In this document: positions 8,006 through 15,982 of the stretch, piece by piece | How positions within the stretch are numbered: position 1 is the first letter of the stretch | Layout: each line of letters begins with the position of its first letter | Origin: Rhodobacter capsulatus | GTDB lineage: Bacteria > Pseudomonadota > Alphaproteobacteria > Rhodobacterales > Rhodobacteraceae | DNA: 47,645 nucleotides | Direction: 5' to 3' | Assembly (NCBI RefSeq): GCF_005144475.1 | Contig: NZ_SWJZ01000006.1 | Span: forward strand, 1 to 47,645 | Made by a program: the position numbers and the translations under genes | The notes under the pieces: generated by a model | Database searches by the model: none | What the model saw: only the letters and a program-made list of their open reading frames with translations | What the model was told of the DNA's origin: nothing

Positions 8006-8075
8006 CGTGATCGTCGGGGCGCTTGCCATGTGCCCCCTCCCGCTCTCATGTGGAGGCATGAAGAGGGAGAACTTC

Positions 8076-8534
8076 ATGCAATTGAAACGACGACTGTATG
8101 TGGCCATTCATCTTGGCCTGACCGTCGCCTTGGCTCTTGTCGGGGGCATCGTCTATGCCGCCGACGGCGTCAGCAACCCGGAGGTCAGGGCCCGGGTCGA
8201 GCTGATGCAGGGCTACAAGGCGCAGATGAAACTCTTGTCCGACGCCGCTTCTGGGGCGCAGCCCTTTGCGGTGGACAAGGTCGCGGCGGCGATCACGGCG
8301 CTGCAGGCGGGGGCAGAGGGGCTGGCCCCGGCCTTCCGCGCGAAGGCCGATGATCCGGCCTCGCAGGCGCTGCCCGAGATCTGGGCTGCGCCGTCCGAAT
8401 TCCGGCAAAAGACCGCCAAGCTGGTGAAGACCGCGGCGGCGCTGGACGGCTCGGAGGCGGGGGCGCTGGCCGGGACGCTGGCCCCGGTGCAGGCGGCCTG
8501 CAAGGACTGCCACGGCCGCTTCAAGCTGCAATGA
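8076..8534 (+). CDS. Cytochrome c'/c556-family protein (Cytochrom_C_2)
   Basis: 152 aa, secreted. A signal sequence (hydrophobic about 7-27) precedes a four-helix-bundle cytochrome with the heme site CKDCH near the C-terminus (Cys142, Cys145, His146), typical of this family. Met44 or Met51 near the N-terminus could be a sixth heme ligand, which would make it c556-like and low-spin; cytochrome c' proper lacks such a Met. Start chosen at the ATG with AGGGAGA upstream. Monocistronic, with a strong terminator 2 bp after the stop. Partner and pathway unknown; the true cytochrome c' of the window is at 28353. Confidence 0.85.
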   Translation: MQLKRRLYVAIHLGLTVALALVGGIVYAADGVSNPEVRARVELMQGYKAQMKLLSDAASGAQPFAVDKVAAAITALQAGAEGLAPAFRAKADDPASQALPEIWAAPSEFRQKTAKLVKTAAALDGSEAGALAGTLAPVQAACKDCHGRFKLQ

Positions 8535-8535
8535 A

Positions 8536-8564
8536 AAAGGGGGCCGCGGCCCCCTTTGCTTTTT
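8536..8564 (+). terminator. Rho-independent terminator of the c556-like gene
   Basis: Perfect 10-bp stem AAAGGGGGCC (8536-8545) with GGCCCCCTTT (8548-8557), followed by GCTTTTT. Confidence 0.85.
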
Positions 8565-8594
8565 CCGGTGCTGCGCCGTTTTTGCCGCCCGGTC

Positions 8595-8915
8595 TCAGCC
8601 ACAGGTCAGGCTGGAAATCCGCCCCTTGCGATCGATCAGGATGTTCAGCCGCTCGGCGCTGTAATCCATCGTCACCGGCTGGCCGGGATGGATGATCCGG
8701 GTCGCGGCGGCCAGATCGCGCCCGTCCAGCGCGGATTTCGGCTGCCCGATCAAGCCCTTCAGCGCGGCGGCGCCGCAGCTGTCGGGCACGGACGGGGCGG
8801 TTGCGGACGGGGGGACGGCGGTGCCGAGCGGCACCGGCACGACCAGAAAACAGCCCGAGGTCAGACCGACGAGCGACAGCCCGGCGGCGAGCCGGGCAAG
8901 GGGCGCGGCCCGCAT
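8595..8915 (-). CDS. I78-type peptidase-inhibitor lipoprotein (downstream copy)
   Basis: 106 aa. A lipoprotein signal peptide with lipobox LTSGC (Cys22) leads into a Pro/Thr linker. A domain resembling the I78 / potato inhibitor I fold follows: DSCGAAAL, LIGQP, RIIHPGQPVTMDY, RLNILIDRKGRI and a terminal LTCG, with two cysteines flanking the fold. Such proteins are thought to inhibit serine proteases in the periplasm; here it would be lipid-anchored. It starts 4 bp after the stop of a related gene (8920-9261), so the two form a tandem duplicated pair. Confidence 0.75.
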   Translation of the reverse strand: MRAAPLARLAAGLSLVGLTSGCFLVVPVPLGTAVPPSATAPSVPDSCGAAALKGLIGQPKSALDGRDLAAATRIIHPGQPVTMDYSAERLNILIDRKGRISSLTCG

Positions 8916-8919
8916 CGGC

Positions 8920-9261
8920 TCAACCGCAGTCGATGTTGAAGATGTTGCCCTTGGGATCGAGGCGGAACACCACGCGGTGCGAATTGTATTCCTGCGGCTC
9001 GATGCCCCGCCATTCGATCACGTTGACCGGATCGGCGATGCCGAGCGTCGGGATGATCGTCGCGGGCTGCCCCAGCGCCGAGGCATATTGCGCCGCGTGG
9101 CAGGTGTCGGGCGAGCGGTTTTCCAGCACGCCGGTCTGGAACACCGGCTGCGTCAGATGCGGCACCGGCACGGGCTCGGCGGCGGTTTCCTCTTGCGGCG
9201 TCGGACCACAGGCGGTCAGGCTCAGCGCGGCAAGGGCAAGAAGGGCATATTTGGTGATCAT
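8920..9261 (-). CDS. I78-like lipoprotein (upstream copy)
   Basis: 113 aa. Lipobox LTAC (Cys18) follows a short hydrophobic signal. The rest is a diverged version of the same small fold as its neighbour: DTCHAAQY, ALGQPATI, YNSHRVVFRLDPKGNI and terminal IDCG. The conserved cysteine pair and the R-x-x-D-x-x-G-x-I core are kept, but the inhibitor loop differs, so target specificity probably differs. Both genes are likely one transcript with the 8595 gene. Confidence 0.7.
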   Translation of the reverse strand: MITKYALLALAALSLTACGPTPQEETAAEPVPVPHLTQPVFQTGVLENRSPDTCHAAQYASALGQPATIIPTLGIADPVNVIEWRGIEPQEYNSHRVVFRLDPKGNIFNIDCG

Positions 9262-9366
9262 GATCGTCCATTCGGCAGATGCGGCAAGGCCGCGAAATCG
9301 CCCTTTCTATACAGGCCGGAAGGACGGATGAGAACCCAAGTTGCAGTGATTGGGCGGCTTTTTCGA

Positions 9367-10062
9367 TCATTTGCCCAGATAGGCGGCAAGGGCGGGCGGC
9401 GGATCGGCCAGAAGCCCGGCGGTGGCGGCGGGCGGATGCGCGACGCCCTCGGCCACCAGCACGGTTTGCGGGCAAAGCGCGATCGCATCGGCGGGATCGT
9501 GGCTGACCATCAGCACGGTGGCGCGCTGGTCGGCGGCGATCTCGGCCACCAGCGCCAGCATGTCGGATTTGAGCGCCGGACCCAGCGCGGCAAAGGGCTC
9601 GTCCAGAAGCAGAAGCGGTCTTGCCCGCAGCAGACAGCGCGCCAGCGCCACCCGGCTTTGCTGCCCGCCCGAGAGCGTCGCGGGCCGCCGATCCCCCAGC
9701 CCCGAAAGCCCGACCCGGTCGAGCGCCGCCGCGATCCGCGCGTGATCGGCGCGGGAGAGCCGCAGTTTCGGCGACAGGCCAAGGCCAAGGTTCTGCGCCA
9801 CGCTCAGATGCGGAAACAGGTTCTGGTCCTGAAACAGGATCGAGAGCGGCCGTTCCCCCGGCGCCAGATCGGTGATGTCATTGCCGCGCCACAGGATCCG
9901 CCCGCGGCTCGGTGCCAGAAACCCCGCCAGCGTCGACAGCAGCGTCGATTTCCCCGCGCCCGAGGGGCCCAAAAGCGCCATCCGCGCGGCTTCGGGGATG
10001 GTGAAATCGGCGCTCAGACGGAAATCCTCCTGTTCGATCAGGATCTTATCGAGGGTCAGCAT
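9367..10062 (-). CDS. thiQ: Thiamine ABC transporter ATP-binding subunit
   Basis: 231 aa. Powers import of thiamine/TPP by ThiBPQ at the inner membrane. Walker A GPSGAGKST (33-41), Q-loop LFQDQNLFPHL, signature LSGGQQSRV and Walker B LLLLDEPFAAL are all intact. The ATG at 10062 is preferred over one 12 codons upstream because homologues begin with MLTL-type sequences. Its start overlaps the end of thiP by 17 bp. Last gene of the thiB-thiP-thiQ operon under a TPP riboswitch. Confidence 0.93.
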   Translation of the reverse strand: MLTLDKILIEQEDFRLSADFTIPEAARMALLGPSGAGKSTLLSTLAGFLAPSRGRILWRGNDITDLAPGERPLSILFQDQNLFPHLSVAQNLGLGLSPKLRLSRADHARIAAALDRVGLSGLGDRRPATLSGGQQSRVALARCLLRARPLLLLDEPFAALGPALKSDMLALVAEIAADQRATVLMVSHDPADAIALCPQTVLVAEGVAHPPAATAGLLADPPPALAAYLGK

Positions 10063-11569
10063 GGGCTCCGATCCGGTCACAGGCGGCATAAAGAACAAAG
10101 GTCAGCGCCATCAAAAGGCAAGCCGCGCCCGCGGCCTGATCCATCCGGTAGCTGCCCATCAGCTGATAGACGGCGAGCGGCAGGGTCTGGCTGCGCCCAT
10201 CGGAAAACAGCGCGATGGCCCCCAGATCGCCCATCGAAAAGGCCGCCGCAATGCCCGCGGCAAAGCCCGTCGGGCGGGCCAGCCGCGGCAGGGTGAGAAA
10301 CCGCAGCCGGGCCAGGCCGCGCAGGTTCAGGCTGTCCGCCAGCCGGTCGTAATCGGCCTGCAGCGCGCGGACCTCGGGCAACAGCAGGCGCAGGGCAAAG
10401 GGCAGGCTCAGCGCGGCATTGGTCAAAAGCGTCACCGGCAGGGCGAGCGCCGTCGGCGCGACGAAGGGCTGGGCGATCAGGAACAGCCCGGTGCCAAGGA
10501 CCAGCGACGAGGCCGCCATCGGCAGCATCGCGGCCGGCTCGGCCCAGATCCGGCGCGGGGCCGCCAAAGCCAGCGGCAGCGCCAGCGCCATCGTCAGCGC
10601 CGCGGCGCCGATGGCGAGCCAGACCGAGGTGAAGGCCGCCTGCCAGACCTGTCCGGGCAGCGACCCCAGCGCAGGCAGGCCGCGCAGCGCGATGGCGGCC
10701 AGGGGCGACAGCAAAAACCCCGCCGCCGCGGTCAGGATCAGCGCATCGATCAGCCGATGCGGCAGCCTCGGCGCCAGTTGCAGCGGCTGCGCCCGGTCCA
10801 GCCCGGCGCCGAACCCGGGCGGCAGCGTCAGCCGCGACGCGATGGCAAGGGCCACCAGCGCCAGCGCCACCTGCACAAGCGAGAGCGCCGCGGCGCGGCC
10901 CAGATCGGCGTCAAACCGGAAGGCCTGATAGATCGCCACCTCGATCGTCGAGGCGCGGGGACCGCCGCCCAGCGTCAGCGCGACGGCAAAGGACGACAGG
11001 CAGACAAGGAAAATCGCCAGAAACGCCCCGGGCAGGACGGTGCGCAGCATCCGCGCCTCCAGATGCCGGGCGATTTCGGCCGGGCCAAGGCCGAGGGAAA
11101 GCGCCAGCCGCACCCGCTCGGCCGGGATCGCCTGCCAGCCCTGCAGCACCATCCGCGTCGCCAGCGGCAGGTTCAGGAACAGATGGCCCAGCACCACGCC
11201 CCAGGGCCCGTAGATCGAGACCCCGGGCAGGCCGAGCGCCTCCAAGGCGCCATTGAGCAGCCCGCGACGGCCGAAAATGGCCAAGAGCCCCATCACCGCG
11301 ACGAGCGTCGGCAACAGGAACGGGGCGCCAAGCGCCGCGATGAACAGGCTGCGGCCGGGGAAGCGGCGCCGGTGCAGCGCCCGGGCCAGGGGGATGGCGA
11401 GCAGGCAGGAGAAGAGCGCCGAGAGCGACGCCTGCCAGAGCGTGAAGCGCAAAGCCTCCAGATCCGAGGCGCCCAGATGCGACAGCCCCCCGGCGCGGAG
11501 CATCACCGCGCCGAGGGGGGCGAGCACCAGCGCGGCGACCAGCGCCGCCGCCGATGCCGCCGGGATCAT
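10046..11569 (-). CDS. thiP: Thiamine ABC transporter permease
   Basis: 507 aa, about twelve hydrophobic segments arranged as two fused permease halves, the usual ThiP architecture. Each half carries an EAA-like loop (for example AERVRLALSLGLGPAEIARHLEAR in the first). The ATG at 11569 overlaps the thiB stop by 4 bp (ATGA), so the two are translationally coupled. It forms the membrane channel for thiamine delivered by ThiB and energised by ThiQ. Confidence 0.93.
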   Translation of the reverse strand: MIPAASAAALVAALVLAPLGAVMLRAGGLSHLGASDLEALRFTLWQASLSALFSCLLAIPLARALHRRRFPGRSLFIAALGAPFLLPTLVAVMGLLAIFGRRGLLNGALEALGLPGVSIYGPWGVVLGHLFLNLPLATRMVLQGWQAIPAERVRLALSLGLGPAEIARHLEARMLRTVLPGAFLAIFLVCLSSFAVALTLGGGPRASTIEVAIYQAFRFDADLGRAAALSLVQVALALVALAIASRLTLPPGFGAGLDRAQPLQLAPRLPHRLIDALILTAAAGFLLSPLAAIALRGLPALGSLPGQVWQAAFTSVWLAIGAAALTMALALPLALAAPRRIWAEPAAMLPMAASSLVLGTGLFLIAQPFVAPTALALPVTLLTNAALSLPFALRLLLPEVRALQADYDRLADSLNLRGLARLRFLTLPRLARPTGFAAGIAAAFSMGDLGAIALFSDGRSQTLPLAVYQLMGSYRMDQAAGAACLLMALTFVLYAACDRIGAHADPR

Positions 11570-12555
11570 TTGCCGAAATTCGCGCGCCATTCTTCCAGCG
11601 CCGGGCCGCGCAGGGCCTCGGCCTCGGCCTCGGTGTAAAAGAAGGTCGTCGCGGGGCGGGGCAGGGTGGCAAAGCCCTCGGGCAGGAAGCCGGGTTTCAC
11701 GATCACCGGATAGGACCAGTTCGCCGTGGCGATCATGCCCTGAAACCCGTCCGAGAGGACATACTGCAGGAATTTCTGCGCCAGTTCCGGCTGGTCCGAG
11801 GTCTTCAGCTGCGCCACCAGTTCGGTGTAGAAATAATGCCCCTCGGGGAAGATCGCCGCCGCCTTGGTGTCGTCGTTTTCGGCGATGCGGTGATAGGCGG
11901 GCGAGGTGGTGAAGGACAAGACCATGTCGGCCTCGCCCTCGGTGAAGAGCCCGTAAGCCTCGGACCAGTCCTGCGTCACGGTCAGCACCTTGGGCGACAG
12001 CTTCGCCCAGGCCGCGCCGGCCTTGTCGCCGTAGATGTGCTTGACCCACAAAAGCAGCGCGAGGCCGGCGGTTGACGACCGCGGATCCTCGATGGCGATC
12101 TTGAAGGCGCCTTCGGGGGCGTCGAGCAATTCGGCAAAGGATTTCGGCGGGGTGGCCAGTTTCGTCTTGTCATAGACAAAGGCGACCTCGGACCAGTCGA
12201 AGGGCAGGAACGTGTCATCCGTCCAAGCAATCGGCAGGGTCAGGCGCGACAGATCCTGATGATGGGGCGCGAAAAGCCCGGTCGCGCGGGCGCGGGCGGT
12301 GACGTCGGTGTTGAGCCCGATCGCCACATCGGCCTCGGTCTTGTCGCCTTCGAGCAAAAGCCGCGGCAGCACATCGCCCGCGACGAAGCGCAGATCGCAG
12401 CCGCAGTCCGCCTCGAAGCCCTTTTCGATGGCGGGGCCGGGGCCCCATTCACTGGTAAAGTATTCGGGCGCATAGACGGTGAGGACGGGTTTGTCCCCGG
12501 CCAGAACAGGGGTTGCGGCAAGCACGCAACCCGCCAGCATCAGAGCAGTTTTCAT
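11566..12555 (-). CDS. thiB: Thiamine-binding periplasmic protein
   Basis: 329 aa. The signal peptide MKTALMLAGCVLAATPVLAG precedes a periplasmic binding-protein fold with TVYAPEYFTSEWGPGP near the mature N-terminus, the usual ThiB start block (VYTYDSF in E. coli). The ATG at 12555 follows GGAGAGAAAG. Delivers thiamine and its phosphates to ThiPQ. The upstream TPP riboswitch makes expression high only when TPP is scarce. Confidence 0.93.
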   Translation of the reverse strand: MKTALMLAGCVLAATPVLAGDKPVLTVYAPEYFTSEWGPGPAIEKGFEADCGCDLRFVAGDVLPRLLLEGDKTEADVAIGLNTDVTARARATGLFAPHHQDLSRLTLPIAWTDDTFLPFDWSEVAFVYDKTKLATPPKSFAELLDAPEGAFKIAIEDPRSSTAGLALLLWVKHIYGDKAGAAWAKLSPKVLTVTQDWSEAYGLFTEGEADMVLSFTTSPAYHRIAENDDTKAAAIFPEGHYFYTELVAQLKTSDQPELAQKFLQYVLSDGFQGMIATANWSYPVIVKPGFLPEGFATLPRPATTFFYTEAEAEALRGPALEEWRANFGK

Positions 12556-12607
12556 CTTTCTCTCCAATGGCGTGACGGGCGGGGTCAGGCCGGGAGAGTG
12601 CCCGGAT

Positions 12608-12693
12608 ACCTTCCCTCCGCCGGTCTTAACCGGTTCAGGTTCGACGGGTTTGCGGTGACGCATCTCAGCCCCTGACAGAGCACCCCGAGGTGG
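12608..12693 (-). promoter_or_regulatory. TPP riboswitch (THI element)
   Basis: Reading the minus strand, the conserved blocks occur in order: GGGGTGCTC, the pyrimidine-sensing CTGAGATG (12661-12668), GAACCTGA (12635-12642) and GCGGAGGGAA (12611-12620). It ends about 50 bp before the thiB start, which suits control of translation or early termination. Confidence 0.95.
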
Positions 12694-12699
12694 GAAAGG

Positions 12700-12727
12700 A
12701 CCATAAAGCCCCGCGCCAAAGCTGCAA
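12700..12727 (-). promoter_or_regulatory. Promoter of the thi operon
   Basis: On the minus strand, -35 TTGCAG (12722-12727), 16-bp spacer, -10 TATGGT (12700-12705). Predicted start near 12693 coincides with the 5' boundary of the riboswitch, which supports the call. Confidence 0.65.
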
Positions 12728-12760
12728 GCGAAAAACGGGTTTTGCGGGCGGGGCAGGGGG

Positions 12761-13213
12761 TTACTTTTCGGCCTTCTTCTGCCAGCGGCCGCTTTCCTCG
12801 CTCCAATATTGCGCGGCGGTGCCCGCCCCGGTCAGCGCCTTCCACTGATCGCGGGCGCGGGCGACGGCCACCTCGTCGCGACCATCAAACAGGATCCAGA
12901 CCCGTTCGGCCGCCGCCACCTCGGCGGGCGTGACCTCGGCGCCGTCAAGGGTCATCACCGCCTGCCGCCCCTCGGGGCGCGGGGTCGTGGTCAGAAGCAC
13001 CGGCTGCAGCGCATCATGCGGCCCGCCCGCCAGCCCGTGCGGCAGGAACTCTTCCTCGGGGCCAAGCCAGAGTTTCTGGTCCAGCCAGTCCATCCGCTCG
13101 GGGGACACCCCGCGCAGTTCCACCCGCCATCCCTGCGCCAGCGCGCGGGTGAGCAGCGTTTCGACCACCCCTTCGACCGGCGACTGGGTGACGTGATAGA
13201 AGAGCGCGGGCAT
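12761..13213 (-). CDS. holC: DNA polymerase III chi subunit
   Basis: 150 aa. Chi links the clamp-loader (through psi) to single-strand-binding protein at the replication fork. The N-terminal FYHVTQSPVEGVVETLLTRAL block, the middle LWLGPEEEFLPHG block and the VWILFDGRDE block are typical. The ATG at 13213 lies 5 bp after the pepA stop, reproducing the pepA-holC pairing seen in E. coli. Confidence 0.93.
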   Translation of the reverse strand: MPALFYHVTQSPVEGVVETLLTRALAQGWRVELRGVSPERMDWLDQKLWLGPEEEFLPHGLAGGPHDALQPVLLTTTPRPEGRQAVMTLDGAEVTPAEVAAAERVWILFDGRDEVAVARARDQWKALTGAGTAAQYWSEESGRWQKKAEK

Positions 13214-13218
13214 GGGCC

Positions 13219-14685
13219 TCAGGCCTCGAACCGGGTGCGGATCAGCCGGTCGAGCGTCATCACCCCCCAGCCGGTCGCGCCCTTGGGCGCCAGCGCGGCC
13301 TCGCCCGGCGGCAGGGCGACGCCCGCGATGTCGATGTGGCACCACGGCACATCGGGCTTGATGAAGCGCTTGAGGAAGGCCGCCGCAGTGATCGCGCCGC
13401 CCCAGCGCCCGCCAGAGTTCTTGATATCGGCCAGTCGCGACTTGATCAGCGGATCATGGGCAGGCGTCAGCGGCATCGGCCAGGCGCCTTCGCCCTCGGA
13501 TTTCGCGGCGCTCAACAGATCGCCCGAAAGCTTGTCGTCATTGCTGAAAATGCCCGCATGGTCATGGCCCAGCGCCACGATGATCGCGCCGGTCAGCGTC
13601 GCCAGATCGATCACCGCGGCGGGGGCGAAACGCTCCTGCGCATACCAAAGCACATCGGCCAGAACCATCCGCCCCTCGGCATCGGTGTTGACCACCTCGA
13701 TCGTGTCGCCTTTCAGGCTTTTGACGATATCGCCCGGCCGCTGCGCCCGCCCGTCGGGCATGTTCTCGACCAGACCGACCAGACCCACGACATTGGCGCG
13801 GGCCTTGCGCAGCGCCAGCGTCCGCATGACGCCCGCGACGACCGCGGCCCCGCCCATGTCCATCGTCATTTCTTCCATGCCCGCCGCGGGCTTGATCGAG
13901 ATGCCGCCGCTGTCGAAGCAGACGCCCTTGCCGACCAGCGCCAAGGGCGCCGCATCTGCCTCTCCGCCCTGCCAGCGCATCACCACCACCTTCGACGGGC
14001 TGGCCGAGCCCTGACCGACGGCCAGAAGCGCGCGGAAACCGAGTTTCTCCAGCGCGTCCTCGTCGAGGATCTCGACCTCGAGGCCCAGTTCGTGCATCGC
14101 CGCCAGCCGGGCGGCGAAATCGTCGGTGGTCAGGATGTTGGCCGGTTCGTTCACCAGATCGCGGGTGAAAAACACCCCCTCGGCCAGCGCGGCATGGGGC
14201 GCGGCCTCGGCGGCGACGGTCTCGGGCGCGGCGACCATCATCTCGACCGGGCCGAAGGGTTTCTTCGGCTCGCTCAGGTAATCGAAGCGGTAGGCCCGCA
14301 GCGCCAGGCCAAAGGAAATGTCGGCGGCGCGCGGATGCGCCTCGGCGATCACCAGCGCGCCCTTGTCGGTCAGACCCTTGGCGATGGTCGCCCCCGCCTT
14401 GCGGGCCTCGGCCACGCTGGCGCGGCGGGAGAGCTTCACCAAGGCCAGCGTCTCGCAGGCCAGACCGCCCGGAAAGCCGAGGTCGAGCGAATCACCGACC
14501 GCCAGCTTGTCCCAGCCCTCCGAGGCCAGCGCCCGCGTCACCGCGCCCCGCGTCAGCCGGTCGAGCTTGCGCCCCATCAGGCCCAGCTTGCCCTCGGGCT
14601 GCACGATCAGCGCCAGACGGCCCTCGCGGGGGGCAAGGGCCTCGGCATCGGAGGCGGTGAAACGAAGGGCGACGGGGTGGATCAT
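13219..14685 (-). CDS. pepA: Leucyl aminopeptidase
   Basis: 488 aa, full length for PepA. Two-metal catalytic motifs GKGVCFDSGG, MDMGGAA and NTDAEGR are intact. Cleaves N-terminal residues from peptides; in E. coli PepA also binds DNA for site-specific recombination, which cannot be inferred here. The ATG at 14685 is chosen over a far-upstream in-frame codon at 14829, which would add 48 unrelated residues. Divergent from lptF across 166 bp and followed closely by holC. Confidence 0.95.
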   Translation of the reverse strand: MIHPVALRFTASDAEALAPREGRLALIVQPEGKLGLMGRKLDRLTRGAVTRALASEGWDKLAVGDSLDLGFPGGLACETLALVKLSRRASVAEARKAGATIAKGLTDKGALVIAEAHPRAADISFGLALRAYRFDYLSEPKKPFGPVEMMVAAPETVAAEAAPHAALAEGVFFTRDLVNEPANILTTDDFAARLAAMHELGLEVEILDEDALEKLGFRALLAVGQGSASPSKVVVMRWQGGEADAAPLALVGKGVCFDSGGISIKPAAGMEEMTMDMGGAAVVAGVMRTLALRKARANVVGLVGLVENMPDGRAQRPGDIVKSLKGDTIEVVNTDAEGRMVLADVLWYAQERFAPAAVIDLATLTGAIIVALGHDHAGIFSNDDKLSGDLLSAAKSEGEGAWPMPLTPAHDPLIKSRLADIKNSGGRWGGAITAAAFLKRFIKPDVPWCHIDIAGVALPPGEAALAPKGATGWGVMTLDRLIRTRFEA

Positions 14686-14851
14686 GGCTGTCCCTGCGGC
14701 TGGTTGCTTTGGACCAAGCCTAAGCGGCGCCACCGCGATTGTATAGCCGCGCCGGTGATGGGCGGGAAGCTGCGCTCCCCCGGGTCTTCGGGCTTTTCCC
14801 GGCCCGGTTCCCGCGCTAGAGAAGGGCAAACCCCGCGGGAGAGATCCGACT

Positions 14852-15982
14852 TTGAAACGCCTGGACCGATATCTCCTGTCCCAGCTGATGGCGATATTCG
14901 GATTCTTCGCGCTGGTTCTGGTCTCGGTCTATTGGGTGAACCGGGCGGTGCTTTTGTTCGACAAGCTGATCGGCGACGGCCAGACCGCCTGGGTGGTGCT
15001 GGAATTCACCGCGCTGACCCTGCCCAAGGTGATTTCGCTGGTGCTGCCGGTGGCGGCTTTCGCGGCGGTGCTTTACGCGATCAACCGGCTTTCGGGCGAA
15101 TCCGAACTGGTGGTGATGCAGGCGGCGGGGGCAAGCCCGTGGCGGCTGGCGCGGCCGGTCGCCGTCTTCGGGCTGATCGTCGCGGCGCTGATGCTGGCCC
15201 TGGTGCATGAACTTGTGCCCGCCTCGCGCGCGCGGCTGGCCGAGCGTCAGGCGCAGGTGTCGCAAGATGTCACTGCGCGCTTTCTGACCGAGGGCAGTTT
15301 CCAGACCCCCACCGCGGGCATCACCGTCTATATCCGCGAGATTTCCGATCTGGGCGAGCTTCTGGACATCTTTCTTTACGATGCCCGCGGCCAGACCGCC
15401 GAGACGATCTACACCGCCGAAAAGGCGCTGATCGTGCCCTCGGACGCGGGGCCGAAGCTGGTGATGTTCGACGGCACGGCGCAGACGCTGCGGCCTTCCG
15501 ACGGGGCGCTGGCGCTGACGCGGTTTGCCGATTTCACCTATGATCTGGGCGGCGCGATCGGGACCGGCCTGCGCGGCCGCATCGACTGGGAGGAAGTGCC
15601 CAGCCGCGATCTGATCGCGCCGGGGCCGGAGCTGCTGGCGGCGACCGGATCGACGGTGGCGGCGGCGCATCTGGAGCTGAACGACCGGCTGGCGCAACCG
15701 CTGATGGCGCCGGTGGCGGCGCTGATCGCGGCGGCGGCGATGATGCTGGGCGGGTTTTCGCGGCTGGGGCTGTGGCGGCAGATCGGGCTGGCGGTGCTGG
15801 CACTGATCGGGCTGCAATCGCTGTCGAATGTCGCCACCTCGATGACCCGCGCCGATCCGCAGCTTTGGGCGCTGCATTACATGCCCGCGCTGGCCGGGCT
15901 GATCCTTGTCGCGCTGGCGCTGTTCTGGGCCGGGCGGCAACGCAGGTCGCCGCCCCTGGCCGCGGCGGAGGGCCGGGCATGA
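14852..15982 (+). CDS. lptF: LPS export permease LptF
   Basis: 376 aa. Inner-membrane half of the LptB2FG transporter that extracts LPS. N-terminal amphipathic helix MKRLDRYLLSQL, three transmembrane helices before and three after a periplasmic beta-jellyroll region (about 120-265). The start is TTG at 14852, with GGGAGAG about 9 bp upstream. The stop overlaps lptG by 4 bp (ATGA). Confidence 0.95.
   Translation: MKRLDRYLLSQLMAIFGFFALVLVSVYWVNRAVLLFDKLIGDGQTAWVVLEFTALTLPKVISLVLPVAAFAAVLYAINRLSGESELVVMQAAGASPWRLARPVAVFGLIVAALMLALVHELVPASRARLAERQAQVSQDVTARFLTEGSFQTPTAGITVYIREISDLGELLDIFLYDARGQTAETIYTAEKALIVPSDAGPKLVMFDGTAQTLRPSDGALALTRFADFTYDLGGAIGTGLRGRIDWEEVPSRDLIAPGPELLAATGSTVAAAHLELNDRLAQPLMAPVAALIAAAAMMLGGFSRLGLWRQIGLAVLALIGLQSLSNVATSMTRADPQLWALHYMPALAGLILVALALFWAGRQRRSPPLAAAEGRA

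Larger units (their letters stand above)
7735..8075. other. 341-bp intergenic region between DUF2794 and a cytochrome gene
   Basis: No protein gene supported. It contains a semi-palindrome with core TGTTTAACA (7778-7786) close to the DUF2794 start, a long bulged stem-loop (7905-7962), and a strong hairpin followed by a T-rich tract (7972-8005). The RBS AGGGAGA of the next gene is at 8064-8070. Confidence 0.6.

Noticed and set aside
10046-12049. A single long minus-strand frame joining the end of thiB to thiP
   Set aside because: The first 160 residues are Arg/Gly-rich and antisense-like, and the true thiP start at 11569 overlaps the thiB stop by 4 bp.
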